Under the pieces are notes generated by a model, which searched no databases, was not told the DNA's origin, and was given only the letters and a program-made list of their open reading frames with translations. 64,000 bases of DNA from Curvularia sp. ZM96. Lineage: Eukaryota; Ascomycota; Dothideomycetes; Pleosporales; Pleosporaceae. The translations under genes and the position numbers were made by a program. Every line of letters starts with the position of its first letter. Position 1 is the stretch's first letter. The stretch is from assembly GCA_022457065.1 (NCBI GenBank), contig JAJGBQ010000001.1, positions 5,580,001-5,644,000 of the forward strand, in the 5' to 3' direction. Of this stretch, positions 45,256 through 57,132 are shown piece after piece.

Positions 45256-47848
45256 ATGTCGGCGTCGAACATTCGGGTATTCGTACAATGGAAGGACTCG
45301 ACCGTGTTTGCTGGCGAAGACATCGAATGCACCATCACCTTCAAGAACATCGCCCTGCCCGAGGGCCGCAATGGTGCCCCTACTCCAAGACAGAACGGCT
45401 TTGCGACGGGCGGGGAGCGCCAGCGCAAGCTCCCCGTACCCCCCGTTCACTCGTCGACGAGACCCTCGGTATCCCGCAATTCGTCATTCAACTCCCAATT
45501 GCCGCCTTCTCATCTTCGGGGCCATCGTCCGGCGCTATCCCTACACACACCCTCGACGCCAGGGGGACTCCAGGCGCCTGCTACGCCGATTGCAGCCCAG
45601 GGTAACAACAGCGCAGGAGGGCAGAAGCATGGGAGATCCGTGTCCATCATCTCCCTAGGGACAGAGGTCGGTACTGAAGCCAGCCATGAGAGAGGCATGG
45701 GCATTAGACGGCCAGCCAAGGGACATGGGAGATCAGCCAGTCTGCAGGTCGTGCCGGGCAGGCCAAACTCCTATCCAAGTACGACGACCGCAAGCAGCAA
45801 CACAGCATGTTTCTTTGGCTGACACGACAGCAGTTGCCTCGCCTGGCCATCGGTCGGCCACACACCCCTCTCCGCTCTCTGGCGACGCATCTTCCCCTAG
45901 CGCTCGCGATACTGGCGACTTCGCCTTCCCTGCCCGTCAAAACAGGAGACGACCGGGCATTACGACCACACCAAGTACCCCAGCTCTTCCAACCACGGGA
46001 AGAAAACCCTCAAACTCCTTCTCCAAGAACTTCAAGTTCCCCGCTGCCCCGCCGCCAGAAGATGCCTCACAGCCGCCGCCGAGGCCGTCTAACGGCAGTC
46101 CTACCAAGCAACCGTTACACATACGGCGCAACTCCCCACAGCCGCCTCACGACAACCATCGGTTATCAACTTCTGCCAACCTCGAGGTGCTCTCGCCTGT
46201 TGCTAGGATAATATCTGGGTCGAGCATGAACGAAACTCCGCGTAGCAGTGGGGAGTTCTATTCGATGAGCAACAACTCCAACGAGACAATGGCTTCCGAG
46301 TACACAGCCCACGCATCGACGCGCCTGTTGAGTCGGCCAGCACACCAACGGCGGCCATCACATCTAGCACCTCCTAGCAAGCAGGCTCAGCCAGAATCCA
46401 TCATGATGGGCTACGCGCAGATAATGGGTACCTTTACTCTGGACGGGTCCTTGATCAACCAGGCGCCATTTGAAGAAGTGAAGAGAAAGGGCGTGCTTGG
46501 TGGCCAAGGCGGAGGCGGCGTTGTGGGTGTCGAGAAGACGAAGCGCGAAAGTGGACTCTTTGGTGCACTGGGCTGGGGCAGCATAGGAGAGTCGCTGGGC
46601 GGGCTGCTGGGTCCCTCAGAGCCATCCAGTATCCGAGAGATGAGGGGCATTGCCAGCTCCAAGACCGTTCCTCTCATTTCCACGCCCCAGTCTATCTTGT
46701 TCGTCGACTTGAAACTTGCGCCTGGGGAAAGTCGCAGCTTCACATACAGCTTTACAATTCCCCGTGGCCTACCTCCAACACACAAGGGACGCTCGATGAA
46801 GGTAGCATACAATCTCACTATTGGTACACAGCGTGCAGGGTCAACCACAGAGCAACAAGTGAAACACGTGGACGTTCCCTTTCGAGTCTTCGGCAGCGTG
46901 AATAGTATGTCTAACCTCACACTACAAGAGACGTTATGCTAATCGCTCATAGATCGCGGTGAGATCCTCGGACATGATTTGATGTCTCCGTACATTCTGC
47001 TTCGTGATCAAGCAAGAACAGCAGCCGTCGATCCCACATCAGCTGGGAATCTTTCTCCAACCAAAAAAGGAGTCACCCTAAAGAAAGGCCAAGAGGATAC
47101 TCTCAACGACTTTCTTGACTACGTCAACAATCTGCTAGACAGGCCCCAGCAGAACAATATGATGGGCCTGATGTCACCTACTGACACTCTGCCTGGTCGT
47201 TCCTCATTTGCTGAGGAGCCCCAGAGCATGAAAGAAGCCATTGACGCCGCCATCCTGCGCAGCAATCTGACCGGTGCAGCAAACCAAAGCGCAAATCGTT
47301 TTGAAATCGCCCGGAGCGGCCGTCGTGTGGCCGTCATAATGCTTGCTCGCCCTTCTTACAGACTAGGCGAGACCATGACTGCTGTCGTGGACTTTAGCAA
47401 TTCGCACATCCCGTGTTACTCCATTCACCTTTCGCTCGAGACATCAGAAAAAGTAGACCCTGCAATAGCGCTGCGCTCGAATGCCTCTATATACCGCGTT
47501 ACCAAGAAGGTGCATGCATCGTTTTCGGAAAATGCCCTGTTTGCGCAGAAGCTGGCGTTTTCACCAACCATACCCCCGAATGCGACGCCAGAGTTCATCA
47601 CGTCTGGTGTGAGCTTGGAGTGGAAACTCCGAATCGAGTTCATCACGCCAAGATTGGTGCACGAGAACGGTGAGGAGGCGACGTGGGATGATTTATTAGA
47701 GGAAATATCTAGCGATGACCGCGGCGTCATACTCGCTGCAGCACAGAGGCTACCTGCTGAGAGCTTCGAAGTCCAAGTCCCAATAAGAGTATATGGAGCT
47801 GTAAGCGGAGCGCCGGAAGCGCCTGATGAACAGGGATATCCGATATGA
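45256..47848 (+). CDS. RGP1: Rgp1, subunit of the Ric1-Rgp1 GEF for Ypt6/Rab6
   Basis: With Ric1 this protein activates the Golgi Rab Ypt6/Rab6 for endosome-to-Golgi retrieval. Three exons (45256-45778, 45831-46904, 46953-47848) with introns of 52 and 48 nt give 830 residues. The N-terminus (NIRVFVQWKDSTVFAGEDIE, then CTITFKN) is the arrestin-like first strand pair of Rgp1. A Ser/Pro/Arg-rich insert of roughly 300 residues follows. Conserved Rgp1 motifs return near residue 380 (GYAQIMGTFTLDGSLI), LISTPQSILFVDLKLAPGES, YSFTIPRGLPPTHKGRS, and in exon 3 ARPSYRLGETMTAVVDFSNS and LEWKLRIEFIT. The length is larger than yeast Rgp1 because of the insert, as is common in filamentous fungi. Both splice junctions keep phase and rebuild conserved sequence (PFRVFGSVN-NRGEILGHD). 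Confidence 0.93.
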
Positions 47849-49195
47849 AATCGCTCAGACTTTAGACTGAGGACAGCTATCATTTCTATCACAAAACATG
47901 TTGCTATGGCATAATTGGAGCAAAGGATAACTCATATTCGAACTTTTGAGTCTTTTTGAAACCGGGCTGCCTGTAACTATGCCCTGTTGTATCGAGTTGA
48001 GTGTACGGTCACTGTGATGGGAAAAAGGGCCACGCCCTGGATTTGGGAGAAGAAACGCCATTTTTTCTTTTGTAATATACCAGCTTCATGAAGGAGCAAA
48101 CATGAAATATGAGATATTTTTTTCGATCAAAGACTTGGACCCTATCTGCTTGAGACCAATATGATACGTCCGTAGGTACTGTGGTGAGGTGGAAGAACAG
48201 TTGCAAAAAGGGAGACACGGTTGCTCTGAATGCGATACCTGTCTACATTCCACAACACACATACACACGCATGCAAGAAAGTCCTTCACTGTTTCTCCTA
48301 ACTGGGCTCCTCAACCCGTCTACTCCAGCACACCCCCCTCAGGACTCAAGTCTCCTGACGTCTGCAGCTCAATCACCCACCCACACGTCCATCAACAAGC
48401 TAGCTACCTAGCTAACCATCTACCGTGCAAAAGCAACGCACGAGACTGAAGGATACGATGTGGCTTGATTTAGGCTGGACGAGCTAGAGCGCGCAATACG
48501 ACGCCGCAATGGCTTGGTGGGTAGAAGAGGCGGGGTAAGTTTGGGCCAGGGTGGTGGGCTTTTTCTTTGTCTGGTTGACAAATGGTGTACATATACGAGG
48601 GGAGTTTTCCAGAAGGGTGGGCTGAGAATTGCGGGAGTGGATGGGTTTAGTGTGGTGTTGGTTGGGGTGAGCGAATGGCGGGAAGGAGGGATGATGATGA
48701 TGTTAAGGAGAGGAAGCTAGAAGAAGAGGACCATAAGGTGAAGCGAGGGGGCTTTTGTGGAGGCAAGCCTGCGGAAGGGGAAGAAGATGGTGGTTAAAGG
48801 TATGTTGCGTGGAGAAAAGGAGACAACTCTGTAGAGTAGCCGAGTTGGATGGTTGACGTGATGTAGGTGGGTGAATTGCAAGTATTGTTTTGTACTGGAC
48901 AACAAATTTTCGGCATAAAGTAGAGAGGAGAGAATACCTATGTTATTGAGACACATCATCGAGGCTACAAAATCATCCATTCTGTTCAGCTACCCGATTT
49001 GCATTATTTTCAGCCACCACGTCAGGAAGGCACCAGAGTGTGGAACTCTGCTCAATATTGATGTCATTGGTCGTCATGTCGGTAAAAGTAAATATAGAAT
49101 CGCATTCCATTCCCTCTCCACAATCCACGTCCATGGAATTGCGTGTTTCCCATTCTCGTCGTTGTGTGATTCACTGGCGGTCTTGGTCGATAAGT
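47849..49195. other. 1.3-kb intergenic, convergent 3' ends
   Basis: Between the stop of RGP1 and the convergent stop of the small hydrophilic gene. Frames are short and unlike proteins. G-rich GGTGGG/GGAGGG sequence occurs at 48510-48720. Nothing else is visible. Confidence 0.45.
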
Positions 49196-49703
49196 TTACA
49201 TGACACCACCAGGTCCAGCGGCTGACTGGGCACTAGCGCCGACACCGGGGCCCATGGTCGCGTGTGTGACTTCTTTGTGGGCTCGTTCGCGTTCCTCGCG
49301 CTCTCTGGTCTCTGCTGCAATCTGGTCTTCGGTCTTCTTGTTGCCTCGCGCGATGAGCTTCTCGATGAGGCCTCCCTTCTTGGGTGTGTCGTGCTTATCC
49401 GACTCTTCAAACTCCTTGAGGTAGGCGACACGCTCTTCCGGAGGCATCCTTGCGAGCTCAGAGTCGATCGAGTCACGGTTCTCTATTCCATGTGTTAGTA
49501 GTGAGACTGAGGCTGGAGGGTCGCAAACGCTCAAACGTAGGTCTTCGCAGGTAAATGAGAAGACACGCGATGGACGCGCCGCTTTTAAGCATCATGTAAA
49601 GTAACTTACCCTCAATGGTACCATGGCTGGCAGAAAGGTCGTTCTCGGGCTGAGACTTGCGGCGGCCGCTGCCAATGTGGAGCTTCTCCTTGAGCTTGTC
49701 CAT
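49196..49703 (-). CDS. Small hydrophilic protein, unknown
   Basis: Exon 1 (49610-49703) and exon 2 (49196-49482) are joined by a 127-nt GT-AG intron with a CTAAC branch site 10 nt before its AG, giving 126 residues. The protein begins MDKLKEKLHIGSGRRKSQPE and, after the splice, continues ENRDSIDSELARMPPEERVA, then YLKEFEESDK, KKGGLIEKLIARGNKK and a run of Glu/Arg (AETREREERERAHKEV). It ends in a Gly/Ala/Pro tail. Highly charged, probably helical and partly disordered, with no signal peptide or membrane span. The intact intron and clean phase support expression. I do not recognise the family. Confidence 0.75.
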
Positions 49704-50655
49704 TGCTGATTGGTTAGATTAGGGTGTCGTTTGAGGGTGTCTGTTGTAGGAGTGTATTGTGGATGAGGACGTGTAAACAGGGAAAAAGTATCGCGTCTGT
49801 CTGGTGTGTTGTCCAGGGAGGAGGCGCGGGGATGAGGGGTGGTGGCTACCAGCTATGCGTGGCACCTACGTCATCGGGTCAAGGCAGTCCAACTACCAGC
49901 TGCCTTGTTGTGGGTGGATCTAGTAAAGCACGGTTCATACTTTTGTTCTCGACTGGACTAAGTGTACTCTTGTGGCGGCTAAACGCTTACAATTCTTCTG
50001 GACTGTGCTCGTTGGGTAGCAGTGATGTGGAGATCCGATACAGCTTCACGTGCATAAGAGTACCTGTATGCGCCTAGCATCTCCTTTGAACCAGAGGGAG
50101 TGTGGATAGTAGCGACGGTTGCTTCTATTTATATGCGGTCTCTACTGTTTCTGTCCTCAGGTGACGCGCATGTTATGCATGGCTTGAAGGCTTTGGCGTG
50201 ACTGGAGCACTCTCGGCAGCCGGCACCACTACTTCACACTAAGACGAACAAAGTTGGATGATGAGCCTTGATGCACATGCACATTCGCAAATCCACATTT
50301 GCAGAATGCCAACAGTGAAGTAAATGCGAAGGGTTTAGTGGAAGCTAGCGGGTGGTGTTCTACGGTCCATGCACATGCTTGGTGTTCGAGAACCCTCCCT
50401 AGTGGACAACATCTGATCAGCACTGCAAGCCAATCAGCTCAGTAGAAGAATAGTATTGAATATTATTCGCATATACGAGATATTGACAAGTGGCCCACTT
50501 GCCTGTTTAGATCTAGAAATAGGACATGAGATTCGCGCTCGTGTCAGACATGCATATGTATAACCCAAGCTTTTCGTATGTGCAGTGGTATCTCAGTAAG
50601 AATCAAACGCCCAAACGCCTATTACATGCTTGCTCGACGACACGCGGTCCGATTC
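49704..50655. other. Intergenic region
   Basis: The promoter of the small hydrophilic gene (left) and the 3' flank of the aspartic-protease-like gene (right) are here. No gene is supported; frames are at most about 117 codons without family resemblance. Confidence 0.45.
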
Positions 50656-52461
50656 TTAATACCTATACTGAGGGACGCGTGGTGTAAGTGGTGAGACGGC
50701 AGCCTGTGTATTATAGTCTCTGGTGGGGTATGTTTCATCGGTGAGCATGGTGCTCACACCTTGGGTACTACTGCTTTCTCCATCTGTGTCGTGTTGGTAA
50801 GGCGGTTGTGGAACTACCTCACACCACTTGGGTGTGATGGGCACCATCGAATCACCGTGTAGCTCCTGTGGTTCGTCTGTTACCTGGATAACCGTCTTTT
50901 GATCCTGTGGGTAGGCATGCCCAACTGGATGGTCGTTGGCAGGCGATGCAAGCTCAGTTAGGGGTGTGCCGCTGAGTTCTTGTAGAGGGGGAGCTTTGAG
51001 TGGTAGGGCAGCCGTAGACAAGTTGTTCCCAGAGTCCACTTCAGACAAGTTCTTGCCTGGCAGCTCGTATTGCTCCCTGGTCTGCGACTGCTTCTTGGCG
51101 CGTCGCCTGCGGCAGAACACGAGGAAAAATGCAAGGGCGGCCACAAGGATACCTGCAACAGCCCCTATTGCTATCCCAACAATTGCACCGGTGCTCAAAC
51201 CTGATGATGAGGACTGGGTCGCTGGTGATTCGTTCGGTGAGACGATGGTCACGACTTGTGCTGGAGGTAGAGGATCAGGAAACACGGCTTGCGCGACCGT
51301 GAAGTTTGACCGCTCATAGTCGACTATTAGATATGCCTCCTGTAATAATGTTCGCCCAAGTGCGTATTGCGAATCATTCGCGGCCCGGCGTATCGGAAAG
51401 TAGTTTGTGGCGTTTGGGTAAAAGGGATATGAGGCCTGTAGATCGAATGCAGCGTATGGTAATTGAATATTAGTGTAATTCTGTGTTGCGCCGTTTGGCG
51501 AGTTGGCAAGTTTGAAGGTAAGTGTCGGGTTGTTGGAACGGAGTTGTTGGTGGATAGTGTCGTTGACGAGGTAGAGATCTGTCTGGGGATCGTACGTTAA
51601 GCCAAAGGCTGTTTCGAATTCAGTGCAAACGCTTTCTGGTAGCCACAGATGTGGCACAGTCGAATCGATGACGGAAAAATGGGAGCCAGAAGTGAGGGAA
51701 TAGGTTCCTTTGAGGGTGTTGGTGGCCATGATGGAGTCGACACTCACGGTCAAAAGCCGAGAAGAATCCTGAGAGAAGGTAAAGGACAAATTGTCAGTGG
51801 TATCGAATCGAGTCGCATCGTAGCCTCCGAGGATCAAGCTCCCAAGGACGGATTTCAACCGGTACTTTGCGCCTGCGGTGTATGCATAGGAGAAGCTGGG
51901 TATCTTTTTGCTGTCGCGCAGTTGGTAGAGGGTGGAATCGACAGGTTGGCTTCCACTGTTGAAGCTGGATTTGACCTGACCGAGGCCAAGCATGCCCAGG
52001 TAGTAATCAGGATCTGCTATGGCGGAAACGATGGAGCCTGTGAGCGACAGAGACGAACTGCGATCTGCGGCAGCTCCCAGCGACACAACGTCGGTGCCGA
52101 AGAGGCCTCGTCCAGTATAGTTGAGGGCCTCCTCGAGGTCGACTTCGAACTGGCCTATGGCCGACCATGTTGAGGATGCGTCGGCCTGGAAGCCAATATT
52201 CTGGGCACTGTTGAAGATGTCGATTCCGCGAAGCTGGGGACAGTTTGCCGGGTCGACTCCAGCCAAGCATCCTTCTGGAGCAATGACATAGGTGACACCT
52301 CCTTTGGTGCTCGGTATCACACGGAAATCCTGGCCTGGCGATCCGACACTGATTTTGAAGGTGCTCCAGCTCCCGTCGGCGCCGTCAAACTTGCCCGAGG
52401 GAGGGACCGTGTAGGGCGTGGGCGAGGCAGAGGGCTCAGCAGCCCGCACAGCGAGACTCAT
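50656..52461 (-). CDS. Membrane-anchored pepsin-fold protein lacking the first catalytic Asp
   Basis: From the ATG at 52461 the protein has 601 residues in one exon. Residues 30-410 look like a pepsin-type aspartic protease (STFKISVGSPGQDFRV, LGSLILGGYDATRFD, LYLVNDTIHQQL), but the first active-site motif, normally DTG, reads PSTKGG at residues 50-55, so the catalytic Asp is replaced. The second site keeps Asp266 but reads IDSTVPHLWLP instead of D(S/T)G. A membrane span lies at about 425-449 (AIVGIAIGAVAGILVAALAF), followed by RRRR and a cytoplasmic tail of about 145 residues rich in Pro/Ser/Thr. This layout suggests a surface receptor or binding protein, not an enzyme. No signal peptide follows this ATG. 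The frame is open to 53163 but that part is not protein-like, so the true 5' end may involve an undetected exon. Confidence 0.75.
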   Translation of the reverse strand: MSLAVRAAEPSASPTPYTVPPSGKFDGADGSWSTFKISVGSPGQDFRVIPSTKGGVTYVIAPEGCLAGVDPANCPQLRGIDIFNSAQNIGFQADASSTWSAIGQFEVDLEEALNYTGRGLFGTDVVSLGAAADRSSSLSLTGSIVSAIADPDYYLGMLGLGQVKSSFNSGSQPVDSTLYQLRDSKKIPSFSYAYTAGAKYRLKSVLGSLILGGYDATRFDTTDNLSFTFSQDSSRLLTVSVDSIMATNTLKGTYSLTSGSHFSVIDSTVPHLWLPESVCTEFETAFGLTYDPQTDLYLVNDTIHQQLRSNNPTLTFKLANSPNGATQNYTNIQLPYAAFDLQASYPFYPNATNYFPIRRAANDSQYALGRTLLQEAYLIVDYERSNFTVAQAVFPDPLPPAQVVTIVSPNESPATQSSSSGLSTGAIVGIAIGAVAGILVAALAFFLVFCRRRRAKKQSQTREQYELPGKNLSEVDSGNNLSTAALPLKAPPLQELSGTPLTELASPANDHPVGHAYPQDQKTVIQVTDEPQELHGDSMVPITPKWCEVVPQPPYQHDTDGESSSTQGVSTMLTDETYPTRDYNTQAAVSPLTPRVPQYRY

Positions 52462-53630
52462 GGTGCAGCGAGCGGATGGGGAGGATGGGGTGGATGGCCA
52501 TAAGGGAGTGGGGAGAGGCAGCAGATGCAGGGCGCATGAGTCGGCCGGTAGATGGGCCCTTGGTCGGAGAATTGGGCGACTCAGCCTCAGTTCCCAGCAA
52601 GACGGTGCAGAAGAAGCATTGCGAAGGTTTGGAAGCGATGAGCGCTGGGCCACGTCCAAGGATGGATCGCGGAGTGGCTCCACGCTAAGCCTGCGCGGGC
52701 GAGGGATCGTCGGCAGGCGCAGGATGATGGGCCTTGGATACGGGACGGCATGGAGAATGGCGCCAGGGTAGGCGTCGGTGTTGAGGGATAGCGTTTGGTG
52801 TTGGCGAGGAGCGCAGCCAATGGCGGGGCGCCGTGTCCGGCTCGCCGTTAGTCCTGTCAGCCTCCATCTACTTATCTGGTACACGACCTGTCCTTCAATT
52901 ACATGTCGCTGCGCTGCTGAGCTGATGACTCCGGCATGTCTGTTTCCAATCGACGGTACTTGGCAATCTGAGCCTCGACGCGGAATTGCCGTCTCAGGCC
53001 GTCTGCTGGACGCAGCGAGTACGAGGGACGACTGGGCGCGCCCATCCACGACACAACGCTCGCCACCACGCCCACACAGCCGCGGAAGGGGGTCGCGTAA
53101 CATGGCCATGGCCTGCTGCGGCCGTCCAACACGGCCCACGACTTCTCGTACGGACTCGGGCACACACGTGGAGCCGCGGCGTCTGCCTCAACCGCGTGAT
53201 CCGTCTGCCATCAGCGGTGCGGATCCCATCTCCAAAGGGCCATGAGCAATAGAAACGGCGCGACAAAGTTTGCCATGGCGCTGCCGTCAGCTTCGTCGAA
53301 ATGTCGGCGCATGGCGGTATCGAGCAGCAGAGTTCACGCCGGCGGCGTCAGGGCAAATCAGGGCAGAGGACACGGGCCGGGTTCGACAGGTCTCCTCCAC
53401 GCGTCCACGGCCATGTCGCTCTGCCAAGCGGTGGCGGCTGCTAGGGGATGCGCTTGGGCCGCCGTCAGCCTGCCCGGCATATGGCGCTGCGGCTGCCATG
53501 ATCGAAGCCACCCTCTCGACAGCAGACCACGCTCGCTTTTCTCTCCTCGACGCTCCGCTGCTCGACTGCAACGCCTTGCTTGCTTGTCCTTTGCACGCTC
53601 ACTCGCTTGGTGTAGAGGCAACACTGCAAG
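52462..53630. promoter_or_regulatory. 1.17-kb region between two divergent surface-protein genes
   Basis: It separates the pepsin-fold membrane protein (minus) from the secreted repeat protein (plus). It is GC-rich and open in several frames, but none looks like protein, and the signal-peptide exon of the minus gene could not be located here with confidence. It presumably holds both promoters. Confidence 0.4.
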
Positions 53631-56264
53631 ATGCGCACATACCCTCGTTTACATGTGCCTGTCCTGTTAGCCCTTGGCTCGGCCGCCGCTGCGCACCAAC
53701 AACCTAACGGTATGTAGTCTTGGCTACCCATGTTTTTCCCTCCTGCAGCTAATTCGGATATGCAGAGAGTATGCTGCCATGTTCTTCACTTTCCCATCTC
53801 TCCAGCACAGCAACTAATTAACCCAGATCGCATTGCTTGGCCCATCTTTCCGTCCGAGCCTGGAAACAACCCCGAGGCCCCACCAGCTCCATCTCCCATC
53901 ATAATCAACACGAATAATGTCCGGCCACCGGGATCCTCGACGACACGTCCGCCGCACTTTGTCGCCACGCCTGGACATGCACCAGTTGCGCCTGGCTCCC
54001 GCCCTCCAGGACCAATCTACACAAACACCACTGCTCCACCTGACCCCGTAGTCGTCACTTTTACACTTGCGCCTGCCCCCACGGCAATCACCTTGTACAA
54101 CAACGCCAATTCATCCTCGTCCGGCAACCGATCCTGTACCGGCTGTATCCTCGCAGCTCAGCATCCTCTGACCACGTGGTTTGATCCCTTTGAGGGTGTC
54201 AATCGATGGACCAGCACCGTCGTCACCGAGACGGTGGTTACCGAGTACATCACCTACATGAACAACGACACCATCGACACAGTCGTTACTGAGGAGCACA
54301 CAGTCAACCAGACAAAGACCATTACAGCCGAAAACAGTGACTTGATCACTCACACGACGCCCACATTTACTGTACAGGTTACAAATGGAGTGTACCTCCA
54401 ATTCGACGCAGGACCCACTTACGTCATCTACAACCATATCGTCGGTGGGCCAGACGAATACGTTGATCGATACTTCCCTGAATATGATTGGACTCAAAAA
54501 GAGTGTTTGCCGACGCGGACATCACTGACAGGCTGGCAGCCCGCCAGGACTGCCCTGCACGACTGGAACTACTTTGTCGAAACGCTCACGACACCACTGC
54601 CCAACATTACAACAACACGCGATGCGGTCCAGCTGCCCACCCAGGTTGTGCAATACCTGAATCACGATCCAGATATCCGCTCACAGTTCCATGGCTTGAA
54701 TTTATCTGACTGTTCACTCCGCCCGCCCTCGCTTAGCAAATCCCTTGAGCTCTCTGATGGCGTTAATGCGCCTCAAGCACCTGCGCCTACAATCCCACCC
54801 CCAATGGCTGCGCCCCCAATGTCACCCACGGTATCGACTTACCTCTCGACAACATACGAGACAACTTCTGTCCATAACACAGTGCGAGGTTGTCTGAGGT
54901 GTGTCCCTGACGGTGAAGCGTCGGTCAAAGCTGCGCAGCCTACGCCTACCCCTGGTGGTCAACACGACGCACATAACTTTAAGCCCCAGCCAGAGGATCC
55001 CAGTAAACCCGATGCAACCAATCAACCTGACAAGCCAAATGGTAACGGGGCCAATCCCATCAACACGCCTGGACCAGTACAGAATGAGCCTGGTCAATCT
55101 GGTCAGTCTGATCAGTCTGGTCAGTCCGGCCAGTCCGGTCAACCCGACCAGGGCCACCACGACCAGGACCATCAGAATCTGCCGCCCCCTGTCATCATCA
55201 TCGGAGGGCAGACGCTCAAACCAGGCGAAACTCAGACTGTCGGTGGAGTTCCGGTTGTATATCCTGTTACTTCTGGAGACGGTGAAGCGCCAAGGATCAT
55301 TGTAGGTGGCAGCACATATGTCTACCAAACAGCACCGGAGCCTCCGGTACTCACGGTCGGTGGGGGCACAATTGCGGCAAACCCACAAGGCGAATTTGTC
55401 TTTGGTACAGAAACATTGAAGCCAGGAGGCGCCCCGGTCGTCGTCAACGGAAACACCGTTAGTCTAGGGCCTGGCGGCATTGCCGTTGTCAATGGTGTCA
55501 CATCAACAATCCCTGGTTTGGTGGCACCTGCTCCCACTGGTGCTCCTCCCTTGGTGATAGGCGATCAGACTGTATATGCGACGCAGGTTGGAGGCTCAGC
55601 GACTTACATCATAGCGCCTGCTCCGGCCGTGGGCACAGGCTATTGGGTTGTGAACGATGGTACAACAGCCTATGTACCAGCTCCAGGCCAAACCGTCATA
55701 CCTGATATCACTCTTACCGTTTCGGGCACCGCATATTGGCGGCCCAATGGCGCACCAGGTGGTGTTGTCGTGATCAATGGCGTTACCTCTACCATTGGTC
55801 CTGGTGACGTTATGGTGGTCAATGGTGTTACATCCACAGTTGTCTCTGGCGCTGTTATAACATCTGCTCCAGCACTGACCATCAATGACCTCACATACAG
55901 ACAGACAGTAAGAGATGGAACAACCGAATACGTACTCGGCGACGGCACGACGCTTGTGCCCGGTTCTACGGTTGAGATTGATGGAACAACCTACTCTTTG
56001 GACCCGTCTGGCACGGCCCTGGTAATCAACGGACAGACAAGCACTATCCCTAAGCTTCCAAAGAGCAACAGTGCGAGCATTACAAGTTCGAGTGTGGCGT
56101 CCACGGCAACGACGACGACAGGCCGCAACGCCGGAGATCTTATTGCGAGCGGGGTTGGCCAGACCAGCAAAGGTGCTGGCGCCTCTGTCCACAATGCAGG
56201 CATCGACAAATGGGTGGAGAGCCTCATCATTGGCGCCGCGGGCTGGCTAGTGATGTTGCTGTAA
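53631..56264 (+). CDS. Secreted repeat-rich cell-surface protein
   Basis: Exon 1 (53631-53709) encodes a clear signal peptide (LHVPVLLALGSAAAAHQ), and exon 2 (53827-56264) follows a 117-nt intron. The joined protein has 838 residues. It reads DRIAWPIFPSEPGNNPEAP right after the splice. A Pro/Thr-rich region, N-glycosylation sites (NxS/T) and a CTGC pair come first. A QSGQSDQSG run lies near residue 450. Then comes a beta-type repeat region (about 485-780) in which short units end in VVNGVTSTI or variants. A Ser/Thr stretch and a hydrophobic C-terminus (SLIIGAAGWLVMLL) suggest GPI anchoring to the wall or membrane. No enzymatic motif is seen. The layout resembles fungal adhesins or wall proteins, but no named family is claimed. 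Confidence 0.82.
55091..55150 (+). repeat. 9-nt coding repeat, QSG units
   Basis: Imperfect units of GGTCAGTCT/GGTCAGTCC encode Gly-Gln-Ser with occasional Asp within the secreted repeat protein. Such coding minisatellites often vary in length among strains. Confidence 0.8.
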
Positions 56265-57132
56265 AGCAATTTGAGTGGAGTATATTTCTATTGTTTATGA
56301 TTCTATGTATATAGCGCGGCGCTCGGGGATTGGAAAAATGACATCGGGAACCTGGGAGGCACTTTACGACCTGGCATGGGAAACATCGGGCCAGGACACT
56401 TTCATTATGTTTGACACATAGTTATGATGATACTGCATAATATGTGCAAGTAATAGCTAGTTTGCCAATGGCAATATATGAATAAAATAATTACATGTAG
56501 TTAAATGCCTGATGGATTTCCTCCTAGCCTATGCACCGGAGGGCTGCCCTACGAATGACTTTAAGATGCAGATGTAGATTTGAATCGCTACGAGCTGAAT
56601 AGTAGTATGATATATCTGGTGACGTTGGCCTCGCATCGTTTTCGTGTCGTGAACGCATTCACGGACTACTGGTCTGTTGGTAAGCCCACGTACTACAAGA
56701 AAGCGAACAAGGTAAACTGTAACCAATTAGCAAATGCAAACGTAGTCAAGTATTTTAGTGATCGATTGGATGGTGTGATCAAAGCTATGAGATGACAGCA
56801 CTTGGCCAAGTTACTAGCACAGAATACCACCAATTTTTGGACGAGCCCTCGTGACGCTACCAAGATACTTGAAGAGAAGCAAAAAATGTAGTTTTGGCTT
56901 AAAAACAGACTTTCCATACATACTTTCCCATTTTCAATCTTATTTCACAACAAGTGAAATGTTGAAGTGGGGTGTGGTCGTCGCCCATCGTTCGCTCCCA
57001 ATCAGGCTTAGTCCCTAGCCCAGTTGCCGAGCCCGCTCTCAGAAACCTCATCCGCATCCTCAACCAGCCCAGCACCCGCGATTCCGCAAAAGCTGCCCCA
57101 TCCCGCAATTCATCTCCCTCGTCTCCCCCGCC
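56265..57132. other. Intergenic region before ATP5
   Basis: AT-rich sequence up to about 56940, then the GC-richer promoter and leader of ATP5. No gene is supported: overlapping frames are under 80 codons except one on the minus strand opposite the ATP5 start. Confidence 0.45.

Noticed and set aside
52462..53163. Upstream in-frame extension of the pseudo-protease as real coding sequence
   Set aside because: Arg/Pro/Ser-rich, without signal peptide or conserved features; GC-rich promoter DNA gives such frames by chance.
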